A DNA stretch of 64,000 bases, taken from NCBI GenBank assembly GCA_020636005.1, contig JACJYR010000001.1, positions 2,794,501-2,858,500 of the forward strand. Direction: 5' to 3'. The translations under genes and the position numbers were made by a program. Below the pieces are notes generated by a model, which had not been told where the DNA came from, searched no databases, and was given only the letters and a program-made list of their open reading frames with translations. Origin of the DNA: Lewinellaceae bacterium (GTDB lineage: Bacteria; Bacteroidota; Bacteroidia; Chitinophagales; Saprospiraceae). Numbering within the stretch: the stretch's first letter is position 1; every line of letters starts with the position of its first letter. This document shows positions 34,305 through 43,036 of this stretch, piece by piece.

Positions 34305-34793
34305 ATGGTTAGCAAAAAAATCGTCCTTACGGGTTGTTTTGGCGTCGGCAAGACGTCTTTGTTCAACCGTTTCCTGTACCAAAGATTCAGTGAGAAATAC
34401 CTGACCACCATCGGGGTGAAAGTGGACAAGAAAGTTGTGGAGGTGGACGGGCGTCAAATCTCCCTGCTGATTTGGGACATCGCCGGCGAAGTGGCACAGG
34501 ACAAGGTGCCACAATCGTACTTCCTCGGTTCCAGCGCCATCATCTATGTATTTGATTTGGTAAGGCCATCCACCTGGCTCAACATGAAAACCGATATCGA
34601 ATACCTGGAAGAACTGACCAAAGGGGTGCTTGTCAGGATCGTAGGTAACAAAGTTGACCTCACAGCGCCCAATGATCTGTTGGAATTGAAGACGAAATTG
34701 CCCATGCCCTGGAACATCCTCACCAGCGCCAAGACCGGCGAAAATGTGGATGCCTTGTTCACAGACATCGGAGCTGCCCTGTTGGATGTATAA
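34305..34793 (+). CDS. Small Ras/Rab-like GTPase
   Basis: 162 residues from ATG 34305; an in-frame start 30 bp upstream adds only polar residues. G1 is GCFGVGKTS (10-18), switch I holds Thr35 in YLTTIG, G3 is WDIAGE (57-62), G4 NKVD (115-118) and G5 SAKTG (141-145). At the position of Ras Gln61 it has Glu62, so intrinsic hydrolysis may be low or partner-dependent. The upstream coiled-coil and longin/roadblock-like genes would be natural partners. It ends 26 bp from the convergent stop of the cyclase-like gene. Cellular process unknown; polarity or gliding control is conceivable. Confidence 0.9.
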   Translation: MVSKKIVLTGCFGVGKTSLFNRFLYQRFSEKYLTTIGVKVDKKVVEVDGRQISLLIWDIAGEVAQDKVPQSYFLGSSAIIYVFDLVRPSTWLNMKTDIEYLEELTKGVLVRIVGNKVDLTAPNDLLELKTKLPMPWNILTSAKTGENVDALFTDIGAALLDV

Positions 34794-34819
34794 AAAGTTG
34801 ACCGATGCTATTTCCAGGT

Positions 34820-37800
34820 TCAGCCCTTCTCCAATTCCTGAATCCTTAGCTGATAGACATAAACTGGTGCGTTTTGGTAGAGCTCTTTATAAAGTGCGAG
34901 GGCTTTCGCTTTGTACGTGCCGTCCGGCCGGAGCTTTTCCAACTCAAAATAAATCGCTGCCTCATCTTTTTTTCCAGGCTGTTTTGCCAATAACCTGTCC
35001 AGTGCCTGCATGGCTGCCGTTGTATTCCCGGTGGCTGCCGCAATCTTTGCCTCCAGCATCTGCGCCTCAAACAGCAAGTCTGGCTGGTTCAACTCTCTGG
35101 CCAGTTTGAGCGCTTCGGTCAGGTGGGCTTCGGCATCCTTGTGCTGGCCGATGGTAATGAGCACGGTACCTTTCTCCACCAGGCTAAGGCCGAGCACGAG
35201 CTTGTTGCCGATGTTCCGGGTCACTTCGATACACCGGTCGTAATAGGCGAGGGAGGTATCGAGTTCATTTTTATAAAAATAAATGTCGCCGAGTGTGTTC
35301 AGCGATTTTGCCACGCCTTTTTTATAGCCGAGTTCCTCTCCGATTTTCAGGTTGCGCTGCATGTACCCGATGGCCTCGTCAAAGTGGCCCATGACGCTGT
35401 GGAGTTCACCGATAAGCCCAAGGGCGATACAGATGCCTTGTTTGTCGCCCAGTTCTTCCGTCAGGGCCAGGTCTTTTTCGAAGTGTTGTTTGGCGAGGTC
35501 GAACTTCCCTTTCCGTTGCCACACGGTGCCGATGCAGCCAATGGCGATGGAGGTAAGTTGCTTGTTCCCCAGTTCTTCGGACAGTTCGAGGCCTCTTTCA
35601 TAGCAGGTCAACGCGGCATCGTAATCGCCTTTTTCAAAATGGACAATGCCCATGTTGGTATAAAGGGTGGCCATGCCCTGCCGGTCGTTGACCCGCTTGC
35701 ACAGGTCGAGCTGGCTTTGCTGCCAGCGGATGCCGTCGTCGTACTTGCCCAGGTTCATGTAGGTGAGGCCCAGCGTTGCTACAATCTGCGCATTGGAAGG
35801 AACGTGTTTGTATAGTTGGGCCAGTTGGATGCTGCGGATGAAGTAGAGCTTGGCATCCTCGTATTTGCCCTGCCGGAAATAGAGCGTGCCGAGGTTGCCA
35901 TAGACCTTTGATGTGCCCCTGTTGTCGTGGATGGAGCCAAAAAAGGCGGCGGCGGTTTCCAGGAAACCATCCGCTTCTTCGTATCTGCCTTTCAGCATGA
36001 GGAGGTTGCCGAGGCTGTTGTTGGCCCTGCCCAGGACACGGGCATCATTGGTGCCCCGCGCCAGTTCGAGGGCTTCCCGGTAGATATTTTCACAATCTTC
36101 CCATTGGCCGATTAGCTCAAGGATGCTCCCTTTTTTCAACAGGGCACTCGTCTTTTCCATCCGCTCGCTTTCATTGACGCCGTCCTTGTCAATTAACTTG
36201 ATGAGCTTGTTGTAAAAATGAAGGGCCTGGCTGTTTTGATAGTGCGCCTTGGCGTGGTCGGCGGCTTTTTGGAGGTAGTCTTTCAGCTTGTCCTCTATTT
36301 CAGCCTGTTCGTAATGGAAGACCAGATCCACGTAGCGCTGTTCGAGGTTTTTGGCATAGAGGCTTTCGATGGCCTGGGCAATCAGGTGGTGCAGGGACTG
36401 CAACCTGGTCCTTAGCTGCATGTCGTACACGGCTTCCCTGAGCAGCGAATGGCGGAAGATATAACGCAACTCGTTCATGGCCTGCCAAATCTGCGCCCGT
36501 TCCGCCGTTTTTATTTGATCCCTTAGCACGACTTGCATATTGCCGTTTTCCCGTGTAAACTCCTCGTTCACTTTCATTACTTCTGTCAAAACGGGCAGTT
36601 CAAACTCCCTCCCGATGACGGCGGCGGCTTTGATGGTTTCTTTGACCAAACTGGAAAGGCGGTCGATCCGGGCCGTGAGCACGGCTTGTATGCTGTCCGA
36701 TATGCGCACGTTTTTATCCTTGATAGACCACTTGCCTTCCACTTTCAGCAGTTGCTCGCTTTCAATAAAGTATTCCAGCATCTGTTCTGCATAAAAAGGG
36801 TTGCCATTGGTGGTGCGCAACAGCAGATCAAAGAGGTCTGGGTTGATCCCGCCTTGTAGGCGGTCAACGGCAAAAGCCTTCAGGGCATTGGCTTCCAGGA
36901 AGTTCAGGTCTATTTCATGGACAGAAATGTTCAACCGGACGAGGGTTTGCGAATCGAACAGCCTGGGCTTGTTGCCCTCGTCGTCGTAGCGGGAGGTGAC
37001 CAGGAGGAAGATGGGGAGGTTTTTAATTTTCCCGATAAAGTCATTTAAAAACTCAATGGAGCTTTCGTCGTACCAATGCCCATCTTCGAGTTCGATCACG
37101 ATGGGGCGGATGAGCGCCTCGGCCTGGAACAAGGCGGTCAGGGCGGCAAAGGTGTTGATGTACCGGCCTTTGGCGTCCAGGTTTTCCCACAGGGAGTTTG
37201 AAGTTTTCAGGCCGGTCAGTTCGGCCAATACGGGTTTGGTCCTGATCACCTCCCGCCTGATGTTTTCGGATTCTGGATTGTCCGGGCCCATCAACTCGTC
37301 GAGCAAGACCGAAAATCGCCTTTCAAAATTGTCGAAGTTGGTAGTGTGGTTGTTGTCGGAGGATTGGCCGAAATAGTCTTTCAGGAAATAAATAAACGGG
37401 TTGAAAGGCTTGTGCAGAATCTGGTCGCTGCGGCAGGAGAACCATCTCAACTTGTTCTTGTGCCGCAGATAGTTTTTCAGTTCAAAGGCGAGGCGGGTCT
37501 TGCCGATACCTGCCTCGCCATAGATGTAGGCGACGATAGGCTCGGGCCGTTGGAAAGCTGTTGCCACAAGTTCTTCCAGCTTTTCCAGTTCTTGTTTCCT
37601 GCCGACCATGCTGCCCTCGAAGTTTTGGCTTTGCTCGATGTTCCTGCCAGCCAATTGATAGGAGGGTATTTTTTCATCTAATCCTTTATAGGTAATGTTG
37701 CCCTTGTGCAAAAACTGGAAATGACGGCTTTTCTGCACCTCCTCGTCCACCCACACCTCTCCCCAGCCTGCGTGCATCATCAGCCTGGCCGCAATGTTTA

Positions 37801-38902
37801 CCCGGTTGCCCACCGCTGCGTACTGGCAACGCTCCTCGCCACCAACGATGCCGGTGTAGGCGATACCGTTGGCAATGCCGATTTTGTAACGGAGCACCTG
37901 TGCATGGGCGATCGGGAGCAGCTCTTCGTGCAGGGCGCAGACAAATTCCAGGGCGCGCTCCACATTGTTCTCGTAGGAAACCGGCGCCCCAAAAATAGCG
38001 ACCATGACGCCGCCCTTGTCCCCGAAATCTATCTCCTTGAAGTATCCGGCAAAGTTGTGCATCTGATCGAGCACGACCGTTGCGAATTCGTTGAGTTCCG
38101 CGTGGGTGTCAACGCCTTCGAATGAAATAAAAAGGGAGACCACCGTCCTGAACTCGCCCTGTTGGTTGAACTGGAGGACGGCCTCGGGCAGAAATTTGGA
38201 AGCTATCTTTTTGGAAATGTTCTCAGGTACAATCCGCTTATCATTTAACTGGCTCCCCGGCAGGCTTGTAAAGTGTTTTTTTTCTACCTGAAAGTACCCC
38301 GGTGTGCTCATGGGTACAATGCCGTTTATATCTTCCAACAGCGCGAAGAGCCGGGTGTCCAGGATGATCTCATCCTGTCCGGCCTGTTGTTGGCTGTACG
38401 CACAACCATTGATGGCAGCCCCTCGGAAATAAAAGGATTTTCGTTCCTGTCCCACGATTCCCCATTCAACCGGGCCTACCGAAAGCCCCGTTTTGATGTT
38501 GATCTGAAACTCCTCGAACTGGGCGGCGGCGGCCTTTAACTCGGCATGAAGGGCAATGGCCAGCAACAGGAGCTGCTGTGCATCCACGGATGATTTTTCT
38601 TTTGTAAAAATACCGGTAAATGCATCGCCTGCGAAATAGGGGATGAACCCCCCGTTGGCGTACACCTTTCCCACCATCGGCCCGAAGATGGCATTTAATA
38701 TTTTGGAAAGCCTTTCGGCACCCGCCTTCCCCTGCCGCAACAGCGTTTCCGTCAGCCGGGTGAAACCTGACAAGTCCACGAACATTGTATAGGCATCAAA
38801 GCTCCCGTGGCGGATACCCTCCAATTCCTTTTCTTGTACAAAATGTGGGATAAGGTTTTTCACCGATCTATTGGACATTTGCGATTGATAACGGGCAACC
38901 AA
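34820..38902 (-). CDS. Tandem class III cyclase / ATPase / TPR protein, soluble-adenylyl-cyclase-like
   Basis: 1360 residues; an alternative ATG at 38878 would remove eight. Cyclase homology domain 1 (35-200) has metal-type Asp43 (FVDLSGFTRL) and Asp93 (YFAGDAFTGIF). Domain 2 (250-415) lacks the first Asp (SLFISFEGVD) but keeps Asn369 and Arg373 in GNRVNIAARLM. Domain 1 lacks that Arg. The two thus look complementary, forming one active site. Then comes an AAA/NTPase domain with P-loop YGEAGIGKTR (462-469), a helical STAND-like region, and from ~880 an array of about ten TPRs (ARVLGRANNSLGNLLMLKGR and repeats). This is the domain order of ADCY10. Cytoplasmic; the product is presumably cAMP. 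Confidence 0.85.
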   Translation of the reverse strand: MVARYQSQMSNRSVKNLIPHFVQEKELEGIRHGSFDAYTMFVDLSGFTRLTETLLRQGKAGAERLSKILNAIFGPMVGKVYANGGFIPYFAGDAFTGIFTKEKSSVDAQQLLLLAIALHAELKAAAAQFEEFQINIKTGLSVGPVEWGIVGQERKSFYFRGAAINGCAYSQQQAGQDEIILDTRLFALLEDINGIVPMSTPGYFQVEKKHFTSLPGSQLNDKRIVPENISKKIASKFLPEAVLQFNQQGEFRTVVSLFISFEGVDTHAELNEFATVVLDQMHNFAGYFKEIDFGDKGGVMVAIFGAPVSYENNVERALEFVCALHEELLPIAHAQVLRYKIGIANGIAYTGIVGGEERCQYAAVGNRVNIAARLMMHAGWGEVWVDEEVQKSRHFQFLHKGNITYKGLDEKIPSYQLAGRNIEQSQNFEGSMVGRKQELEKLEELVATAFQRPEPIVAYIYGEAGIGKTRLAFELKNYLRHKNKLRWFSCRSDQILHKPFNPFIYFLKDYFGQSSDNNHTTNFDNFERRFSVLLDELMGPDNPESENIRREVIRTKPVLAELTGLKTSNSLWENLDAKGRYINTFAALTALFQAEALIRPIVIELEDGHWYDESSIEFLNDFIGKIKNLPIFLLVTSRYDDEGNKPRLFDSQTLVRLNISVHEIDLNFLEANALKAFAVDRLQGGINPDLFDLLLRTTNGNPFYAEQMLEYFIESEQLLKVEGKWSIKDKNVRISDSIQAVLTARIDRLSSLVKETIKAAAVIGREFELPVLTEVMKVNEEFTRENGNMQVVLRDQIKTAERAQIWQAMNELRYIFRHSLLREAVYDMQLRTRLQSLHHLIAQAIESLYAKNLEQRYVDLVFHYEQAEIEDKLKDYLQKAADHAKAHYQNSQALHFYNKLIKLIDKDGVNESERMEKTSALLKKGSILELIGQWEDCENIYREALELARGTNDARVLGRANNSLGNLLMLKGRYEEADGFLETAAAFFGSIHDNRGTSKVYGNLGTLYFRQGKYEDAKLYFIRSIQLAQLYKHVPSNAQIVATLGLTYMNLGKYDDGIRWQQSQLDLCKRVNDRQGMATLYTNMGIVHFEKGDYDAALTCYERGLELSEELGNKQLTSIAIGCIGTVWQRKGKFDLAKQHFEKDLALTEELGDKQGICIALGLIGELHSVMGHFDEAIGYMQRNLKIGEELGYKKGVAKSLNTLGDIYFYKNELDTSLAYYDRCIEVTRNIGNKLVLGLSLVEKGTVLITIGQHKDAEAHLTEALKLARELNQPDLLFEAQMLEAKIAAATGNTTAAMQALDRLLAKQPGKKDEAAIYFELEKLRPDGTYKAKALALYKELYQNAPVYVYQLRIQELEKG

Positions 38903-39048
38903 TATAGGACATCGCCTGGAATCGGGAAGCTATCAATTATGAGAGTTGTATAAAAGTCTCAAACACTCCTATTCTTCCAGGCATTTTTCCGTGGCGCTTC
39001 AAAAACTATTTAGCCTTTTGTTGCCACTAAACTGCCTGCCATTAGCTT

Positions 39049-39157
39049 AATAACGAGGAAAAAACAGCTTTCCTGTTTTGATTCTGAAACCCAGGTACGG
39101 GAAGGTTTTTTTTAAGATAATCCCGGTTTCGCATCGGGATTATTTTTCCTTCGATCC
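39049..39157 (-). repeat. ~110-bp hairpin-rich repeat, copy 4
   Basis: Starts AATAACGAGGAAAAAACAGC and ends ATTATTTTTCCTTCGATCC. The GGGATTAT hairpin (AATCCCGGTTTCGCATCGGG then ATTATT) is intact; the GGGG/CCCC hairpin has decayed. It lies between the start of the cyclase-like gene (38902) and the convergent-side end of the DUF6427-like gene. Confidence 0.7.
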
Positions 39158-39318
39158 ATCATGGTTTGCAAATTAAAAAGCTTTTTGTGAAATATGGGTT
39201 TGGGTCCAGTCATTTTGCCAACATGCCCTGGTGGCAAAAAAGCACCTGTGGCTATCCAGCGCTTGCTTCCGGCTGTCACTTAGCGAAGGGCAGGAGGTCA
39301 ATTGTGGCGCAATTATTA

Positions 39319-40302
39319 TCAAAAAAGCCAGGGGAAAAATTGCAAAGTCAGGGCACCCACTACCATCAGGAAGTGGATGGATTCTGCCCATTGGGGGCGC
39401 ATGGCGGTGAAGCTCAACCCAAAGAAAACCCCCAGCGAGGGTGCCAGCATCAACAGGTGCTCAAAGGTAAGGCCCGCCTGGAAAATAGCGGCCATACCCG
39501 CAGCAACCAACACCCAAAAAAGGATGCTGATTTTCTTCTGCACTTGTATGTTTTTCTTGATCAGGTAATCGTTGTTGTTCACGACCGCATACAGCATGGC
39601 CAGGGCAAAAATGAAAATCTTCAGATAGTGCTCCCATCCGATCAGTCCGGCCCCAAAGCTTAGGAATGCCACGTTACCTGCCACCTGGTGCTGCCAAAAA
39701 AAATCCAGCTTGTCGAACCAGAAAAAATAGAGCCCAGTGAGGAAAAACGGCACGAACATGCCAATCACTACCATCAAGCGCTCCTGGATGTTGAATGCCC
39801 GGAGTATGTTGAGGCCGGCCATTAATACAATAAAGAAAAAGACAAAAGGAAAATAGAAAAGGCTGGCCACGCCTGTCAGGAACCCAGCATTGAAAATCTT
39901 GTCGGCGCAGGCTGGGTTTTTATAGGTGTCGAAAAGGTTCAGCAAGGCCAGGATAAAAAAGGTATTCCCCATCAGGACCGGCGACAGGTAAAGGAAATCG
40001 GGCAGCAGGCTGCAAAAAAGTACATAGAAGACCCCCGGGAAAAGGTTCACCTCGTTCGACAGGCGGTTGTTGATGGTAAGCACATTGAGCAGGAACCCCT
40101 GCACAAGCAACAGTACCATAGCCAACAGGTGGGAGCCTGCATCCTGGGATCCTACCCACCCGTACACCCATTCGCTGAAGATGCCCTGCCCGGATGGGTT
40201 CCACTTGAAGGGGGCCAAAAAAACAGAGAACCGCAGCAAGGCGATGTAGAAAATTAAAAAGATGCTGGAAAAAATCTGGTTGGTCCTGAAAAAGGTCAGC
40301 AC
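39319..40302 (-). CDS. DUF6427-like polytopic membrane protein
   Basis: 327 residues with about ten hydrophobic helices. The opening MLTFFRTNQIFSSIFLIFYI and the motifs LNVLTINNRLSNEVNLFPG, FYFPFVFFFIVLMAGLNILR then AF and FFWFD match the DUF6427 family of Bacteroidota membrane proteins. Function unknown. A minus-strand -7-like element is seen at 40368-40375 (CAAAGGTA on the plus strand). Confidence 0.75.
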   Translation of the reverse strand: MLTFFRTNQIFSSIFLIFYIALLRFSVFLAPFKWNPSGQGIFSEWVYGWVGSQDAGSHLLAMVLLLVQGFLLNVLTINNRLSNEVNLFPGVFYVLFCSLLPDFLYLSPVLMGNTFFILALLNLFDTYKNPACADKIFNAGFLTGVASLFYFPFVFFFIVLMAGLNILRAFNIQERLMVVIGMFVPFFLTGLYFFWFDKLDFFWQHQVAGNVAFLSFGAGLIGWEHYLKIFIFALAMLYAVVNNNDYLIKKNIQVQKKISILFWVLVAAGMAAIFQAGLTFEHLLMLAPSLGVFFGLSFTAMRPQWAESIHFLMVVGALTLQFFPWLF

Positions 40303-40547
40303 AAAGGATAAAAATTAGTGTTGTTGTACCTGTGTTTTCCCGGTGTTCTGTATCCCGGGCAGAGCGCCAAAGGTATTAAAAATTAGTGCTTCGGTAGGAT
40401 TATGCCACTGCTTAAAGTATGTGGCCCCTCCCACCCGTCCACGCTTCCTGCCTACCTTTGCCAGGCCGGGCGGGCTGTCCGGCCAGTTTCGCCAATAAAT
40501 TCCTTCTTTGACAAATAGTGTGTTTCAGCCCCTTATTTCCAGCTTTT

Positions 40548-40659
40548 AGTAACGATGAAAAAATAACTTCACCATTTTGATTTTGAAAACCCCAGCAATG
40601 GAGGGGTTTTTTTAAAAATAATCCCGATTTCACATCGGGATTATTTTTCCTTCGATCCT
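40548..40659 (-). repeat. ~110-bp hairpin-rich repeat, copy 5
   Basis: The reverse complement of copy 1 with few differences: starts AGTAACGATGAAAAAATAAC, ends TTATTTTTCCTTCGATCCT. Both hairpins are intact. The region 40303-40547 upstream of it shows only -7-like motifs. Confidence 0.8.
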
Positions 40660-40702
40660 TAGCTGCCCCACAGGATTAGCCAATGAGCAAAAAAAAAATA
40701 AA

Positions 40703-40855
40703 GTTCTTTGGCAAATCGTGTGGAAAAAGGAAAACCGTTAAAACGGTTTTTGACATAAGCCATTGATTATCAACCCACGACTTAAGTCGTGGGTTAAAAG
40801 ACAGCTATTTTGTTTAGCCGTTTTAACGGCTTTACACACGATTTGTCAAAGAAAC
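40703..40855. repeat. 153-bp inverted-repeat element with nested hairpins
   Basis: Outer arms GTTCTTTGGCAAATCGTGTGG (left) and CACACGATTTGTCAAAGAAAC (right) are near-perfect inverted repeats. Inside are GCCGTTTTAACGGC-type arms on both sides and a central perfect palindrome around ACCCACGACTTAAGTCGTGGGT. It encodes nothing and ends 11 bp before the SDR start codon. MITE-like. Confidence 0.75.
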
Positions 40856-40866
40856 AAAAATAAAAA

Positions 40867-41631
40867 ATGACAACAAACGCCAAGATCGCCCTTGTGACCG
40901 GTGGCAGCCGCGGCCTCGGCAAGGACGCTGCCCTGCAACTGGCGGCGCAGGGAAAAGACGTCATCCTGACCTACCATTCCCAAAAAGAAGCGGCAGCGGA
41001 GGTAGTTTCGGCCATAAAGGCCCTGGGGCAAAGGGCGGCCGCCCTTCATTTCGACCTTTCCGACGTCCACTCCATCGGCACGTTCCTGGAGCAGGTCGCC
41101 CAAAGCCTGGCTTTCACCTTTGGGACAGACAAATTCGACCACCTCGTCAATAATGCCGGTATCGGAGCCACCATCCCGATAGCCCAGGTGACCGAGGAAG
41201 ATTTCGACCGCCTCCTGAACATCCATTTCAAGGGTGTTTACTTCCTCACCCAAAAAGCGCTGCCCATGATGAACGACAACGGCAGCATCGTCAACCTCTC
41301 CACCGGCACCACCCGCTTCTGCGTACCCGGCTACTCCGTCTATGCTTCCATGAAAGGAGCCATCGAAACTTTTACGAAATACCTGGCCAAGGAAGTGGGC
41401 AGCAGGGGCATCACCGCCAACGTGCTGGCCCCGGGGCCCGTCGAAACCGATTTTAACAACGCCGCTATCCGCAGCCGTCCTGAAATGAAGCAAATGCTGG
41501 GCAACATGACAGCCCTGGGCAGGGTCGGGCAGGCCGGCGACATCGGTAAAATCGTTGCCTTCCTTTGCTCCGATGATGCCCGATGGATCAATGGGCAGCG
41601 CATTGAGGCTTCGGGTGGGATAAATCTGTAA
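40867..41631 (+). CDS. Short-chain dehydrogenase/reductase (SDR)
   Basis: 254 residues. Cofactor motif VTGGSRGLGKDAAL, NNAGIGA, catalytic Ser in IVNLSTGT, YSVYASMKG (Tyr-x3-Lys) and GPVETDF. Classical SDR fold, FabG-like; substrate unknown. The start codon lies 11 bp after the 153-bp element, so that element occupies the promoter and leader region. Three bases separate its stop from the next gene. Confidence 0.9.
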   Translation: MTTNAKIALVTGGSRGLGKDAALQLAAQGKDVILTYHSQKEAAAEVVSAIKALGQRAAALHFDLSDVHSIGTFLEQVAQSLAFTFGTDKFDHLVNNAGIGATIPIAQVTEEDFDRLLNIHFKGVYFLTQKALPMMNDNGSIVNLSTGTTRFCVPGYSVYASMKGAIETFTKYLAKEVGSRGITANVLAPGPVETDFNNAAIRSRPEMKQMLGNMTALGRVGQAGDIGKIVAFLCSDDARWINGQRIEASGGINL

Positions 41632-41634
41632 GGG

Positions 41635-42261
41635 ATGGCTCGGTTAAAAATCTTTACCATTTTACTGGTCGCTGCAACTTCCTGTACTTCGCCGTACAAG
41701 CACCTGCAGGAATCAGCGGGCGCAGCACCTGATTGCGTCTTACGCCTGGCACCACAATTCGATAAGGTTATTTACAGTACACAAGTGGATGTCATTGGCA
41801 AGCACCTCAGCGGACTGCTCATCTTCAAAACGATGGACGATGGCAGCAAACGGGCTGTTTTTACCAGCGAGACAGGGCCGACCCTCTTCGATTTTGAGTT
41901 TAAAGGAGATTCGTTTAAAAAGCATTTTTGCATCGAGAAACTGGACAGGAAGGCCGTCATCAACACCCTCAGGCGGGATCTTTCGCTCCTGCTCATGGAA
42001 GGTGTTGGCGAAGCCAGCGGTAAAGTGTGGAAAGATGAACACTACCTTTATTTCCCTTTTCAAAAAGGCAAGGAAACTGCCTGGTACCTCACCGACCATG
42101 GCTGCCGCCAACTCCTCAGGATTGAAAATGCTTCCAGGCACAAAAAGAAAACCATCCTGTCCTTTCCCCCCATCCAAAATACCTTGCCTGACAGTGCCCT
42201 CATCGAACACCAAAATTTTAACTTTGCCATCCGGCTAACGAGGCTGGAAAAGGGATCATAG
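41635..42261 (+). CDS. Hypothetical lipoprotein (DUF3261-like pattern)
   Basis: 208 residues. Lipoprotein signal MARLKIFTILLVAATSC with lipobox ATSC. After it the pattern IYSTQVDVIGKHLSGLLIFK, AVFTSETGPTLFDFEF resembles the DUF3261 lipoproteins found in aryl-polyene gene clusters, which may help carry lipid-linked pigment to the outer membrane. The similarity is by eye. It follows the SDR gene within 3 bp and precedes a hotdog dehydratase. Confidence 0.6.
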   Translation: MARLKIFTILLVAATSCTSPYKHLQESAGAAPDCVLRLAPQFDKVIYSTQVDVIGKHLSGLLIFKTMDDGSKRAVFTSETGPTLFDFEFKGDSFKKHFCIEKLDRKAVINTLRRDLSLLLMEGVGEASGKVWKDEHYLYFPFQKGKETAWYLTDHGCRQLLRIENASRHKKKTILSFPPIQNTLPDSALIEHQNFNFAIRLTRLEKGS

Positions 42262-42305
42262 GAAATCTAGTCCATCCTTATCAACCTCGTGTGAAACCAA
42301 AAGAA

Positions 42306-42683
42306 ATGTCCCTGCTCAATAATTTTTACCAAATCATAGACCTCGAAAAAACGGGCGACAACTCGTTGAGCGCCACCCTGGAAATCAACGCCAACCACGC
42401 CATTTTCGGGGGGCACTTTCCCGGCATCCCGGTCGTGCCGGGTGTGTGCATGGTACAGATGGTGAAGGAATTGCTGGAAAAAACACTGGGCAAAACGGCC
42501 CGGCTCACGGCTTCCCGCAACATCAAATTCCTGCATGTCATCAACCCGTTGGAACACAAAACGGTGGTCTTGAAATTAGACTATCAGGAAGTGCCAGGCG
42601 GGCAGTTTTCGGTCAACAGCAGCATCGTCAGCCTGTCTGGCGGGCAGTTTTTTTTTAAGATGAAAGGTGTTTTTGAAATGTAG
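42306..42683 (+). CDS. FabZ/ApeI-like 3-hydroxyacyl-ACP dehydratase (hotdog fold)
   Basis: 125 residues from ATG 42306 (a GTG at 42291 would add five). Hotdog motif IFGGHFPGIPVVPGVCMVQM with the catalytic-type His (GHFPG) is typical of FabZ and ApeI dehydratases; a helix (VKELLEKTLGKT) follows. In aryl-polyene and flexirubin clusters such enzymes dehydrate the growing polyene. Here it is in a row with a lipoprotein and a glycosyltransferase, but no ketosynthase or acyl carrier protein is visible. Confidence 0.8.
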   Translation: MSLLNNFYQIIDLEKTGDNSLSATLEINANHAIFGGHFPGIPVVPGVCMVQMVKELLEKTLGKTARLTASRNIKFLHVINPLEHKTVVLKLDYQEVPGGQFSVNSSIVSLSGGQFFFKMKGVFEM

Positions 42684-42705
42684 GCCATCCTTCCATCAGT
42701 AGTCG

Positions 42706-42743
42706 TTTGAAATAGTTTGAGTTGTTTGGATTAGTTTGAAATC
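42706..42743. repeat. GTTTGAAAT-type word repeat
   Basis: GTTTGAAAT, AGTTTGAGTT, GTTTGGATT, AGTTTGAAAT follow each other at about 10-bp spacing. The same word occurs at 54540-54664 between susC and susD. Confidence 0.55.
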
Positions 42744-42830
42744 GGATATTGATACCTTTAAATTGCTGTTACGACTGATTAACAAGTGCTTATAGATACT
42801 CGCATTTTAAGTTAATGGTAGGCCTCTTTG

Positions 42831-42890
42831 AGAGGCGGGGTTATCGAACCCCACAGTTCCGGAACTGCGGGGTTCGATAACCCCGCCTCT
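42831..42890. repeat. Near-perfect 60-bp palindrome
   Basis: Halves 42831-42860 and 42861-42890 are reverse complements with a single mismatch (A at 42852 where G is expected). It contains AGAGGCGGGGTTATCGAACC and its mirror. The surrounding 320-bp gap has the word repeat above and no ORF. A shorter relative lies at 44305-44333. Confidence 0.8.
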
Positions 42891-43036
42891 CCATACAAAC
42901 TACGAAGCAGCCAAACCGATTTATTGATTTCGAATGCGACTACCTACATTACAATTTCTTGAAGACTGGATAACTTCACTAATTTCAATGACGTACCCAC
43001 CGCATGAAACCGGTTCATCATTCATCCATAGATCGC

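Noticed and set aside
40412..40633. 73-codon minus-strand frame upstream of the DUF6427-like gene
   Set aside because: It starts inside repeat copy 5 and shows no protein-like pattern.
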